A stretch of DNA of 64,000 nucleotides from Microvirga flavescens. Its GTDB lineage: Bacteria; Pseudomonadota; Alphaproteobacteria; Rhizobiales; Beijerinckiaceae. Where the stretch lies: assembly GCF_003290125.1 (NCBI RefSeq), contig NZ_QMKH01000008.1, positions 62,001 through 126,000 of the forward strand, given 5' to 3'. Shown here in pieces: positions 52,715 to 61,258 of this stretch. Position 1 is the first letter of the stretch; every line of letters starts with the position of its first letter. Both the position numbers and the translations under genes were made by a program. The notes beneath the pieces are model-generated. The model was not told the origin of the DNA. It ran no database searches and saw nothing but the letters and a program-made list of their open reading frames with translations.

Positions 52715-53502
52715 CGCTCCACGACGCCACCACCAATCCCTTGCTCGTCGCCACGAATGTGGTGAAGGATTACCCATCCGTCAAAGTTCTCAAGGGTGTC
52801 AATCTTTCGGTCGCCGAGGGCGACAGCTTCGCGGTCATCGGCCCCAACGGGGCGGGCAAGACGACCTTGTTCAAGGTGCTGACCGGCGAGGTTTTCGCCG
52901 ATAGAGGCACGGTCCGTTTCGAAGGAGACGACGTCACCCGCATGCCGGAATGGAAACGCGTCCGACTCGGGTTCGGCCGATCTTTCCAGGTTGCGCGTGT
53001 CTTCAAGGAGCTGACCACGCAAGAAAACGTCGTCATCGCCATCGAGGCCCATGAGCGCAATACGGGCCGTCGCCCCGCGCGGCGTCTCGCCTGCCGTCCT
53101 TCGCCCGACGTCCGCGAAGCGGTCGAGCAAACCCTTTTAGAGGTCGGCCTGATCGACAAACGCGACGAACCCGCGCGGCTCTTGTCGCACGGCGACAAGA
53201 AGCGCCTCGAACTCGCCATGAGCCTGGCGCTACAACCACGGATTCTCATGTTGGACGAACCGACCGCAGGAATGTCGCCGGCAGACCGGCGCGCCGCGAC
53301 GGAGCTCATCGCCGCCATCAGGGCCCGCCACCGTATGACGATCGTTCTGACCGAACACGATATGGAAGTGGTATTCGGCCTTGCCTCTCGCGTCGCCGTC
53401 CTGCACCAGGGCGCCGTGATAGCCACCGGCACGCCCGCGGAAGTCCGCGACGATGCGATGGTGCGCGAGATCTATCTCGGATCGGAACTTATCCATGCTT
53501 GA
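52711..53502 (+). CDS. ABC importer ATPase (LivG-like), system 2
   Basis: A 263-residue ATPase with Walker A GPNGAGKTT, the signature LSHGDKKRLELAMSL and Walker B LMLDEPTAGMSP. The LSHG form of the signature is common in LivG-type subunits. Between Walker A and the signature there is a short Arg-rich insertion (NTGRRPARRLACRP) absent from system 1. Its start overlaps the LivM stop codon and its end overlaps the LivF start, so five importer genes form one compact transcript. Confidence 0.9.
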   Translation: MTLHDATTNPLLVATNVVKDYPSVKVLKGVNLSVAEGDSFAVIGPNGAGKTTLFKVLTGEVFADRGTVRFEGDDVTRMPEWKRVRLGFGRSFQVARVFKELTTQENVVIAIEAHERNTGRRPARRLACRPSPDVREAVEQTLLEVGLIDKRDEPARLLSHGDKKRLELAMSLALQPRILMLDEPTAGMSPADRRAATELIAAIRARHRMTIVLTEHDMEVVFGLASRVAVLHQGAVIATGTPAEVRDDAMVREIYLGSELIHA

Positions 53503-54199
53503 GGTCGGACCGCTCAATGCCTTTTACGGCGACAGCCATATCGTCCAGAACGTGACCCTCGCAATCGGACAAAGCGAGGGTGTCGCTATTCTTGGACGGA
53601 ATGGCGTCGGCAAAACCACCTTGTTCAAGAGCATCATGGGGGGTGGCCCGCGCGTCGTCGGGCCGGTCAGCCATCGCGGAGAGAATATCACCGCATGGTC
53701 CGATTTCCGTCGCGCTCGCCGGGGGCTCGGATTCGTGCCCGAAGATCGCCGCATCTATCCTCACCTGACGGTGGCGGAAAACATTGCCATGGGCCGTCAC
53801 GCCGCGCGCCCCAACGTTGCCTCATATTCGGTCGACGAGATTTTTATGTTATTTCCGATGCTCGCCGATTTGCGCGGGCGCCTCGGTTTCGAGCTCAGCG
53901 GCGGGCAACAGCAATTGCTGGCGATCGCGCGGGCCATGTTCGCGCGGCCGGAATGTCTTTTGTTGGACGAGCCAACCGAAGGATTGGCGCCGGTCATCGT
54001 CGAGCGGCTCGTTCATCAGCTCATCGAGCTTCGGCGTAAGAATGGCATGGCATTGCTTGTCGCGGAGCAGAATGTCTGGTTCGCGCGCATGTGCACCGAG
54101 CGGCTCTACCTGCTCGACAGCGGCCGCGTGGTGTTCGAAGGATCCTGGGCGGCGTTTGATTCCAGCGCGGACCTTCAGCAGCGATATCTAGCTGTTTGA
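53495..54199 (+). CDS. ABC importer ATPase (LivF-like), system 2
   Basis: A 234-residue ATPase beginning MLEVGPLNAFYGDSHIVQNV, with Walker A GRNGVGKTT, the signature LSGGQQQLLAIARAM and Walker B LLLDEPTEGLAPVIV, the LivF pattern. It is the last gene of importer system 2. The start overlaps the LivG-like gene by eight bases. The downstream neighbour is a convergent acyl-CoA dehydrogenase gene about 110 bases away; I see no convincing terminator in that gap. Confidence 0.9.
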   Translation: MLEVGPLNAFYGDSHIVQNVTLAIGQSEGVAILGRNGVGKTTLFKSIMGGGPRVVGPVSHRGENITAWSDFRRARRGLGFVPEDRRIYPHLTVAENIAMGRHAARPNVASYSVDEIFMLFPMLADLRGRLGFELSGGQQQLLAIARAMFARPECLLLDEPTEGLAPVIVERLVHQLIELRRKNGMALLVAEQNVWFARMCTERLYLLDSGRVVFEGSWAAFDSSADLQQRYLAV

Positions 54200-54306
54200 A
54201 TTCACGAGCACAGCCTCAGAAGCTTGGCGCCTTCACGAAACCCGTTACTGGTCATCGTGATGCCCGGCACCGAAAGAGTAACCGCGTGCCCGTGGCAACA
54301 AGCCCA

Positions 54307-56097
54307 CTACGGTATTTCGTTCGCGAGCACCAGTTCGGCATCCAGCAACGGGGCCATGCCGGCGACCACGGTTCGCTCTAACCCATCGACGCGGGTGACG
54401 ATGTGATCCGCAAAGAAGCGAGCGAGAGCAATTCGACCACGATGAGCCGGGGCGGTTTCGCCTCTCAGCATCGCCTCATGAGCGGCTAACGCCAGCTGCG
54501 CCAACGCCCCACCCCCTTGGACAATGCCGAAGAGACTCAGATATGGGGTCGCGCCTGCGATAGCTTCCAGCGGCGCATCGGCGGAAAGCGCTCTCAGGAG
54601 AAAGTTCGTTGCGCGTTCGAGGCTCCCGATAGCTGCGTCGAGCGTGGGCGCGATGGAAGTCAATTCTACGCTGTCTGTTTTTGTCAGGCGCGCGACGATG
54701 TCTCGCATGGAGGCAATCTGCGCCGCCACCGTTTCACCGCCCGCAAGCGGCAACTTGCGGGTGACTAGGTCGAGGGCCTGGATACCGTTCGTTCCCTCAT
54801 AAATCGGCGCAATGCGTGCATCGCGGTAGTGCTGAGCCGCCCCGGTTTCCTCAATGAAACCCATGCCGCCATGAACCTGAACGCCGAGGGAGGCGACCTC
54901 GACGCCGATGTCGGTGGAGAAAGCCTTCGCAACCGGGGTCAGGAGGGATGCGCGCTCGTTGGCCTTTCGCCGGTCCGACTCGTCCTGTTCGAGATGGGCG
55001 CGATCGATGGCCTCAGCTGTCAGGTAACAGATAGACCGCGCTGCTGCGGTGAGCGCTTTCATCGTGAGAAGATTGCGCTGGATATCGGGGTGCTCGACGA
55101 TGGGGCTCATCACATTTCTTGCACCGCCAGGCGCACGGCCCTGCCTACGCTCATGAGCATAGGCCAGCGCCAACTGATAGGCGCGCTCAGCGATGGCGAC
55201 ACCTTGCAGGCCCACGGCCAGGCGTGCGTTGTTCATCATCGTGAACATGCAGTTCAAACCACGGTTCTCCTCGCCTAAGAGCCAGCCGATCGCGCCGCCA
55301 TTGTCGCCGAAGATCATAGTGCAGGTGGGCGAGGCATGGATGCCGAGCTTGTGCTCGATGCTATGGCACCGCACATCGTTACGCGTGCCGTCCGGTAGGA
55401 ATTTGGGCACGACAAATAGCGAGATGCCGCGCGTGCCAACAGGCGCTTCGGGAAGACGCGCGAGAACGAGATGCACGATGTTTTCGGTCAGATCATGCTC
55501 GCCATAGGTGATGAAGATTTTTTGGCCCGTTATCTTGTAAGTGCCATCACCTGCGGGTTCTGCGCGAGAGCGCAGGGCCGCGAGATCGGAGCCGGCCTGA
55601 GGCTCCGTCAGATTCATGGTCGCGGTCCACTCGCCGGAGACGAGTTTCTCGAGGTACCGACTCTTCAGGTACTCTGTCCCATGTTGGACGAGCGCCTCGA
55701 TGGCGCCCATCGTAAGGACCGGTCCAATGCCGAATGCCATGGAGGCTGCGTTCCACATCTCGACGCAGGCGGAATTGAGAAGCGTCGGCAGTCCCTGCCC
55801 GCCATATTCAGCCGGCCCCGGAAGGGCGTTCCATCCCGCCTCAGTCCAGGCCTTATAGGCCTCCTTCCAACCGGGTGCAGTGGTGACAACACCATCCTTC
55901 AGAGTGACACCGTGCTTGTCGCCCTCACGGTTCAGGGGCGCGATGACATCGTTCGCGAAACGGCCCGCCTCCCCCAAGATCGTCTCCACCAAATCGGCGG
56001 TGAGTTCAGGATAGAGGCCATCCTCCAGGGCGCGGTCGAGGCTCGCCACGTGCCGCATGGTGAAAACAATATCGGACACAGGCGCTCGGTAGGTCAT
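54307..56097 (-). CDS. Large acyl-CoA dehydrogenase (DmdC-like, 596 residues)
   Basis: A 596-residue acyl-CoA dehydrogenase with the extra C-terminal helical domain found in the DmdC/AcdA-type group, which makes it about 200 residues longer than the other four here. It has MNLTEPQAGSD, YKITGQKIFITYGEHD, VHGGMGFIEETGAAQ and IAPIYEGTNGIQ, keeping the C-terminal catalytic glutamate. Relatives oxidise methylmercaptopropionyl-CoA or long-chain acyl-CoAs. It is the most rightward member of the operator-controlled set, with a perfect palindrome (copy 13) 96 bases upstream. Confidence 0.92.
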   Translation of the reverse strand: MTYRAPVSDIVFTMRHVASLDRALEDGLYPELTADLVETILGEAGRFANDVIAPLNREGDKHGVTLKDGVVTTAPGWKEAYKAWTEAGWNALPGPAEYGGQGLPTLLNSACVEMWNAASMAFGIGPVLTMGAIEALVQHGTEYLKSRYLEKLVSGEWTATMNLTEPQAGSDLAALRSRAEPAGDGTYKITGQKIFITYGEHDLTENIVHLVLARLPEAPVGTRGISLFVVPKFLPDGTRNDVRCHSIEHKLGIHASPTCTMIFGDNGGAIGWLLGEENRGLNCMFTMMNNARLAVGLQGVAIAERAYQLALAYAHERRQGRAPGGARNVMSPIVEHPDIQRNLLTMKALTAAARSICYLTAEAIDRAHLEQDESDRRKANERASLLTPVAKAFSTDIGVEVASLGVQVHGGMGFIEETGAAQHYRDARIAPIYEGTNGIQALDLVTRKLPLAGGETVAAQIASMRDIVARLTKTDSVELTSIAPTLDAAIGSLERATNFLLRALSADAPLEAIAGATPYLSLFGIVQGGGALAQLALAAHEAMLRGETAPAHRGRIALARFFADHIVTRVDGLERTVVAGMAPLLDAELVLANEIP

Positions 56098-56192
56098 GCG
56101 TTTTCCTTAAGCCCTCGAAGGATTGCGTGTGGGAGGGGAAATGTCGGCCAATATGGAGGCGCTATCACTCTATTAAAAAGCAACCAACATAA

Positions 56193-56208
56193 TCTAACAT
56201 ATGTTAGA
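56193..56208. promoter_or_regulatory. Operator copy 13 (DmdC-like acyl-CoA dehydrogenase gene)
   Basis: TCTAAC ATAT GTTAGA, a perfect 16-base palindrome. It is the last copy in the window; beyond it lie genes without the motif. Confidence 0.83.
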
Positions 56209-56279
56209 AAATCTACAAGTACGACCCACAGCCGCGAGGCGTTCCCCATTCTCAGCGAGAAGATGGGTGCTCGGTTCAG

Positions 56280-57959
56280 TTAACCGCCGCCAGCCTTGAC
56301 CCGTGGCGGATTCTTCATATCCAGCAACGGGACGGGGTTGTCCGGGGTCTGAAGATTGGGCCGCCAGTCGGTCGATGCACCACCCGGCACCCGTTTGATG
56401 CTTGGATAGTCAACAATCGACTTGTTGAACTCCATCACAACCGGAACGATCAGCGCCAGGACCCAGCCGTTGTCCTGCCCCGCATACCTGCCCGGCGAGG
56501 CCTGGGGCAGCCGGGCCGCCACCGCTCCGTTGAAGACCATGTCGTATTTCTCAAACGGATCCATAGTTAGGTTGTAGACTGCGCCAATCGCGCCCAGGTT
56601 CTGCTCGGATCCGAGCCACGTGTCCTTGGCCGTCCAGAGGTATTTCCATGCGATGTTGAGATCGGGATTGTTCGGGTCGCCGGCGACGTCCGTGCGCGCT
56701 CCCATGAAGTTTTCGCCGTCTATGTAGATCCACGATCTCCGGGCGGAGTGGCGGGCGTGGCCGAGGATGTAGGCGCTGTTATCGAGGCTGTCGAAGTAGA
56801 CCGGCTTGCCGTCATCACCCGTCCACGCGCCGTTCGGCGGTGGGGTGATACCGGCCATCGCGGCCAGCGTCGACCAGCAGTCGATGTGCGACATCATCTC
56901 GTCGTATTTCGCGCCGGCCGGAATATGTCCGGGCCACCACATCAGGCCCGGGACGCGCCAGCCGCCTTCGAAGGCCGTGCCCTTCTCGCCACGGAAGGGC
57001 GTGGTACCGGCGTCGGGGTAGGCGTCCTGCCAAGCTCCGTTGTCGGCCGTCAGGATGACGATCGTGTCGGGCGCCTCCGCGCGAATGGTGTCCATGATCC
57101 GGCCGATGTCGTCGTCGAGCTCCATCATCGAATCCGAGTAGTCGCCGAGGCGCGACTTGCCGGCGAACTTCGGTGCGGCGTTCGTCGGGTTGTGCATCTT
57201 CATGAAGTTGACGTCCATGAAGAACGGCTTGTCGTCCTTGGCGTGCTTCTTGATGTAGTCGATGGCGAAGTCGGTCTGACGCACATCGAAGTTGGCGAGG
57301 TAGTCGTAGGTGATGGTCGCGACCTTGTGAGCCGGTTGGCCCGCGACGCCTTCCCATTCGAACATGTTCACGACGTCGAAATAGCCCCTCGCGAACTCCG
57401 GGTTATAAGACGGGAACCACGGATGGAACCACTTGGAGGTGTCTGCATAGGTGTAAACGCCGGGGTAGTACGCGGCAAACGCTTTCATCTCGTCGAAGCC
57501 GTGCTCGATCGGGTAGGCCTCGGGCTTGTCGCCGAGATGCCACTTGCCCGAGAAGTACGTCGAATAACCGTTCTTCTTGAAGAATTCCGCGATCGTTGGC
57601 GTCTCCTTGCGGATCGTATTCTCGTCGCCCGGGGCCACCACGATCGAGAGCGCCGAGCGGATCGGGATGCGCCCGGTGATGAACGAGGCGCGGCCCGCCG
57701 TGCAACTCGCCTGGCCGTACCAGTTCGTGAACACCACACCTTCCTTGGCGATGCGGTCGATGTTCGGGGTCGGGTGGCCAAGGGCCGCGCCGCCTCCCGA
57801 ATAGGCACCGAAATCATTCCAGCCGGTATCGTCAGTCATGAGCATAACGATGTTTGGCCTCTTGCCCGGCGTTTGCGCGCGGGCGGCGGTAAGCGAGCCC
57901 GCAAGCAAAGCCGTAGCACTCAACGCGCCCAACCCAAGTGCGAACAAACTGCGTCTCAT
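56280..57959 (-). CDS. Periplasmic arylsulfatase
   Basis: A 559-residue sulfatase. The first 28 residues form a signal peptide ending ARAQ. The metal site starts at MTDDTGW (D43, D44), and the formylglycine motif is C86-T-A-G-R90, so the cysteine must be converted by a maturase encoded elsewhere. GKWHLGD and TADNGAW supply further metal and sulfate ligands. It hydrolyses sulfate esters of an unknown compound outside the cytoplasm. GGAGG lies before the chosen ATG; an extension of 79 codons upstream has no signal peptide. It carries no regulon operator and is likely independent of the acyl-CoA region. Confidence 0.92.
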   Translation of the reverse strand: MRRSLFALGLGALSATALLAGSLTAARAQTPGKRPNIVMLMTDDTGWNDFGAYSGGGAALGHPTPNIDRIAKEGVVFTNWYGQASCTAGRASFITGRIPIRSALSIVVAPGDENTIRKETPTIAEFFKKNGYSTYFSGKWHLGDKPEAYPIEHGFDEMKAFAAYYPGVYTYADTSKWFHPWFPSYNPEFARGYFDVVNMFEWEGVAGQPAHKVATITYDYLANFDVRQTDFAIDYIKKHAKDDKPFFMDVNFMKMHNPTNAAPKFAGKSRLGDYSDSMMELDDDIGRIMDTIRAEAPDTIVILTADNGAWQDAYPDAGTTPFRGEKGTAFEGGWRVPGLMWWPGHIPAGAKYDEMMSHIDCWSTLAAMAGITPPPNGAWTGDDGKPVYFDSLDNSAYILGHARHSARRSWIYIDGENFMGARTDVAGDPNNPDLNIAWKYLWTAKDTWLGSEQNLGAIGAVYNLTMDPFEKYDMVFNGAVAARLPQASPGRYAGQDNGWVLALIVPVVMEFNKSIVDYPSIKRVPGGASTDWRPNLQTPDNPVPLLDMKNPPRVKAGGG

Positions 57960-58403
57960 TTGAGCCTCCGTTGTTGGGACGTTACTCGAATCGCCGAGCA
58001 CGCCCTCTCGGATCAGGCGCGCATGACGGCAAGGTGAGTCATCAACGCGGCGTGGAAACATCCGGCTCACCGAACCAGACAGAAGACCGAACTCTTCGGG
58101 AGTACCTCCTGCTGGGGAGGGCTTCGATGCACCGACGGGTTGCCGGACCGCATCCCTCTCGACGGGCGCCAATCGGGAATGACCGAAATGGGTCATAAGC
58201 AGAAATCCGCTGCTCTCAGTGAAGGTCCGCTTAGCTCTGGAACTCGGAGGTTCATAGAGTTCAGTGGTCAGGCACGCCTTCGGGCATATTCGTCACGACG
58301 GGCGACGTAAGCATCGCCCAACAAGGACAGCATGTCGCTTCCGCTGGAGAGCAGCGCCCAATACAGAAAGCCGTCTCTCCGGTGCTCTCTTAGGGCGCAC
58401 TTC
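57960..58403. other. Intergenic region upstream of the sulfatase gene
   Basis: About 440 bases in which I see no credible gene, RNA or operator. It should contain the sulfatase promoter on the minus strand, but no clear -35/-10 pair stands out. Frames open here have neither ribosome sites nor recognisable products. It adjoins two decayed genes, so part of it may be old coding sequence. Confidence 0.5.
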
Positions 58404-58676
58404 CTATCGGCAAAGCTCCAAGGCCCGGATAACGTCGCGCAACCATTCTGAAAATACTTTGACAGCGCTTGTTTGAGCGCCTGCCTTGGCACGCAGAAAA
58501 TAAAACTCGAGTGGCGCAGATGCATTTCTGCCCACCGGAACAAGCCGCCAAGCCACAAGCTCGCTCACGATGAAGGCATAGGACCAGACTGGAGCGATGA
58601 AGCTTTTGCGCGCTGCTACCGCAACGCTTCCATCCCTTTGATGACTGTCGATTGACGCATCGAAGTGCGTATCTAG
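58404..58676 (-). pseudogene. Remnant of the 3' end of a LysR-family regulator gene
   Basis: On the minus strand a frame bounded by stop codons encodes VSELVAWRLVPVGRNASAP, then LEFYFLRAKAGAQTSAVK and VFSEWLRDVI. This resembles the effector-domain end of GcvA-type LysR regulators (a VxxELxxxRLVP block, then a FYFL-like strand and FxxWL). The N-terminal DNA-binding half is missing, no start codon lies at a sensible place, and the segment before the matching part is poorly conserved. I take it as a degraded gene; the short length keeps this tentative. Confidence 0.4.
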
Positions 58677-58725
58677 TTAAAGCCTCGGGCTAGGGTGGGC
58701 GAGCTTCTCGACCGAGGGACAAATC

Positions 58726-58884
58726 ATGGCCAAGCCTCTTTCCAAACAGCTCGGTGAATTGTCGGTTCGAGCCAAGAACGCGCAGGATCATGTCGCTGCC
58801 GCGTAAAAGGAAGCTCATGACAAAATCATCGTGCGCAGGGAACAGATCCAGCGATGGGCCGGGCCGACAGCACCTCAAGGACCG
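58726..58884 (+). pseudogene. Truncated gene for a small coiled-coil protein, interrupted by a stop
   Basis: An ATG opens MAKPLSKQLGELSVRAKNAQ, which resembles the start of small helical, Ala/Lys-rich proteins that I recall from Methylobacterium and Microvirga-like genomes. After 26 codons a TAA interrupts the frame; the same frame continues with KEAHDKIIVRREQ, which is the expected next part, and then diverges and stops. The nonsense change plus missing C-terminus mark it as broken. Confidence 0.5.
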
Positions 58885-58992
58885 TGACAGTTTCCCGGTG
58901 GCATCCCACGGTGCGGCACACCATGCTCTCAGCGCTTGGAAAGGCAAAAGGGTCGCCTAGAACTGCTTTCCTTCGACTGGAGGAGGTCCGAC

Positions 58993-59907
58993 ATGTTTCG
59001 GCTCGTGCTGAGCACTTTAACTGCCCTGGTTATGTCGCTGCCCGTCGCGGCGCAGGTCCAGCCTTATCCCGACAGCTTTCGCACGCAAGAGATCCAGACC
59101 AACGGGACAACCTTGCATGTCCGGGTCGGCGGCCAGGGACCGGCGGTCCTGCTGCTGCATGGTTATGGCGAGACCGGTGACATGTGGGCGCCTTTGGCCG
59201 CCGACCTCGCCCGCGATCATATCGTCATCGCCCCGGATCTGCGGGGCATGGGACTCTCGTCCCGGCCCGAGACCGGCTACGACAAGAAAACCCAGGGCCA
59301 GGACATGGCGGGCGTGCTCGACGCCCTGAAGATCGACAAGGTCGACCTCGTCACCCATGACATCGGCAACATGGTTGGCTACGCGTTTGCCGCCCTGCAT
59401 CCGGAGCGGGTCACGCGCTTCGTGATCATGGACGCCCCACTGCCGGGGATTGGCCCGTGGGACGAGATCGTACGCAACCGGGCCCTGTGGCACTTTTCGT
59501 TTCAGGGTCCCGATGCCGAGCGGCTGGTGGCCGGACGGGAACGAATCTATCTCGATCGCTTCTGGAACGAATTCTCGGCCAACCCGAAGAGCTTTAGCGA
59601 GGCCTCACGGGAACACTATGCGAGGCTTTATGCCCAGCCTGGCGCGATGCACGCCGGATTCAATCAGTTTGCGGCCTTCGATCAGGACGCGGCCGACAAC
59701 CGGGCCTTCGTGGCGCAAGGAAAGCTGACCATGCCGGTGCTGGCGGTCGGCGGCGAGAAATCGTTCGGACCTACCATGGCGGTGGTCATGGGGGCTGCCG
59801 CGACCGACGTCACCGAGCTCGTGATCCCGAATTCCGGGCACTGGCTGATGGAGGAGCAGCCTGCCGCGACGGTCAGCGCCGTGCGCGCCTTCCTCGACAG
59901 GAATTAA
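58993..59907 (+). CDS. Exported alpha/beta-hydrolase (epoxide hydrolase/dehalogenase-like)
   Basis: A 304-residue alpha/beta-hydrolase. A signal peptide of about 20 residues (MFRLVLSTLTALVMSLPVAA) is followed by the oxyanion motif HGYGETGDMW, the nucleophile D123 in THDIGNMVGY and a C-terminal histidine in NSGHWLMEEQP. Aspartate as nucleophile is typical of epoxide hydrolases and haloacetate dehalogenases rather than esterases. AGGAGG precedes the ATG. It follows two decayed genes and has no operator copy, so I do not link it to the acyl-CoA regulon. Confidence 0.86.
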   Translation: MFRLVLSTLTALVMSLPVAAQVQPYPDSFRTQEIQTNGTTLHVRVGGQGPAVLLLHGYGETGDMWAPLAADLARDHIVIAPDLRGMGLSSRPETGYDKKTQGQDMAGVLDALKIDKVDLVTHDIGNMVGYAFAALHPERVTRFVIMDAPLPGIGPWDEIVRNRALWHFSFQGPDAERLVAGRERIYLDRFWNEFSANPKSFSEASREHYARLYAQPGAMHAGFNQFAAFDQDAADNRAFVAQGKLTMPVLAVGGEKSFGPTMAVVMGAAATDVTELVIPNSGHWLMEEQPAATVSAVRAFLDRN

Positions 59908-60096
59908 TCGGCGCGATTGGCCGAGTCGGAATGGCCTGCCCCCTTTGAAGTGGTCCTCCCTGATTTATAGCTTTGCGGCCCTTGTTTGGAAGGATCACTA
60001 AAGAGGCAGTTGGTCGAGTTGCCTCGGCGCGGAAGAGCCCGATATCAAATCGATGATGATGGTGTTGCGTGTGCTCGCTGGATCGGAGATCGTTCG

Positions 60097-61242
60097 ATGT
60101 TCGTTCGTTGTACGCCTCCCGTTCTTGCTGCAAGTTTTTTTGTTGCTTTCATGCAGTGCGCCGATGCTCAGGCACCTCAGCAGGGGCCCCGTGTCACGGT
60201 CGCGCTGCCTGTCGTCAAGGACATCGTCGAGCAGGATGAGTTCATCGGACGCTTTCAAGCCATAGACGAGGTGGATATCCGCTCCCGGGTTTCAGGTTAC
60301 CTCGAAAAGGTTCACTTCGTTGACGGAAGCCTCATCAAGACAGGGGACCTGCTCTTCACGATTGACCAGCGTCCTTATCAGAATGCCCTTGCGCAGGCCG
60401 AAGCGGCAGTAACGTCATCACAGGTGCGTTTGAACTTCGCCAAGAACGATCTAGAGCGTGCGGAGCAACTCCGGCTCACTGGCAACATCGCCGACCAGGT
60501 CCTCGATCAGCGACGTCAAATCTACCTTGTTGCCAAGGCCGAGCTTGATCGCGCGGAGGGTGCCTTGCGTCAGGCACGGCTCGATCTTGAATTCACGGAA
60601 ATCAGATCCCCGCTTCCCGGCCGTATTTCGCGCAAGCTCGTCTCGGTTGGCAATCTCATCAATGCCAATGAGACAATCCTGACCAATGTGGTCGCGCTCG
60701 ATCCCATCCACTTTTATTTCGACGTCGACGAACGTTCCTTCCTCGCCTATTCGCACCAACTTCAAGGCGGCACAAGAACCTCAGTCGAGGGGGTCAAGAA
60801 CGAGGTCGTCCTGCGGCTCACCACCGAAAAGGAAGGCAACCGAGTCGGCGAACTTGATTTCGTCGATAACCGCCTCGATCCGGCGAGCGGAACGATCCGC
60901 GCCCGCGCCCGATTCCCCAACAAGGATCTATATCTTGTTCCGGGCCTCTTTGGCCGCGTCACCGTTGGCGGGTCGGATCCTCATCGTGGAGTTCTCATTC
61001 CCGATGAGGCCGTGGGAAGCGATCAGGATCGTCGTATTGTGTATGTGCTAAACACTGACAACACGGTCACGGCAAAACCGGTGCGAACCGGGCCTCGCAT
61101 CGACGGCTATCGGGTCATCCGCTCGGGATTGACCGGTGACGAGATCATCGTCGTCAACGGATTGATGCGGCTGCGCCCGGGCGTGGTCGTTTCCCCCAGC
61201 AAGATCGAATTGCCGCGAGTGCGTGAACGGAACGGCACTTGA
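60097..61242 (+). CDS. RND efflux periplasmic adaptor (AcrA/MexA family)
   Basis: A 381-residue membrane fusion protein. After a signal sequence (about residues 1-25) come the lipoyl/barrel-sandwich halves (VDIRSRVSGYLEKVHFVDGS, LEFTEIRSPLPGRISRKLVS), the coiled-coil hairpin between them, and the beta-barrel and membrane-proximal domains (VTVGGSDPHRGVLIPDEAVG). There is a cysteine near the cleavage site but no convincing lipobox. It links the inner-membrane pump to an outer-membrane channel, whose gene is not seen. The pump gene follows after 16 bases. The frame is open 37 codons further upstream; I prefer the ATG before the signal sequence. Confidence 0.9.
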   Translation: MFVRCTPPVLAASFFVAFMQCADAQAPQQGPRVTVALPVVKDIVEQDEFIGRFQAIDEVDIRSRVSGYLEKVHFVDGSLIKTGDLLFTIDQRPYQNALAQAEAAVTSSQVRLNFAKNDLERAEQLRLTGNIADQVLDQRRQIYLVAKAELDRAEGALRQARLDLEFTEIRSPLPGRISRKLVSVGNLINANETILTNVVALDPIHFYFDVDERSFLAYSHQLQGGTRTSVEGVKNEVVLRLTTEKEGNRVGELDFVDNRLDPASGTIRARARFPNKDLYLVPGLFGRVTVGGSDPHRGVLIPDEAVGSDQDRRIVYVLNTDNTVTAKPVRTGPRIDGYRVIRSGLTGDEIIVVNGLMRLRPGVVVSPSKIELPRVRERNGT

Positions 61243-61258
61243 GGGCGAGGGTGTTTCC

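Noticed and set aside
57960-58196. N-terminal extension of the sulfatase
   Set aside because: The frame is open but would place 79 residues before a perfect signal peptide; the internal ATG has GGAGG and is followed directly by the signal.
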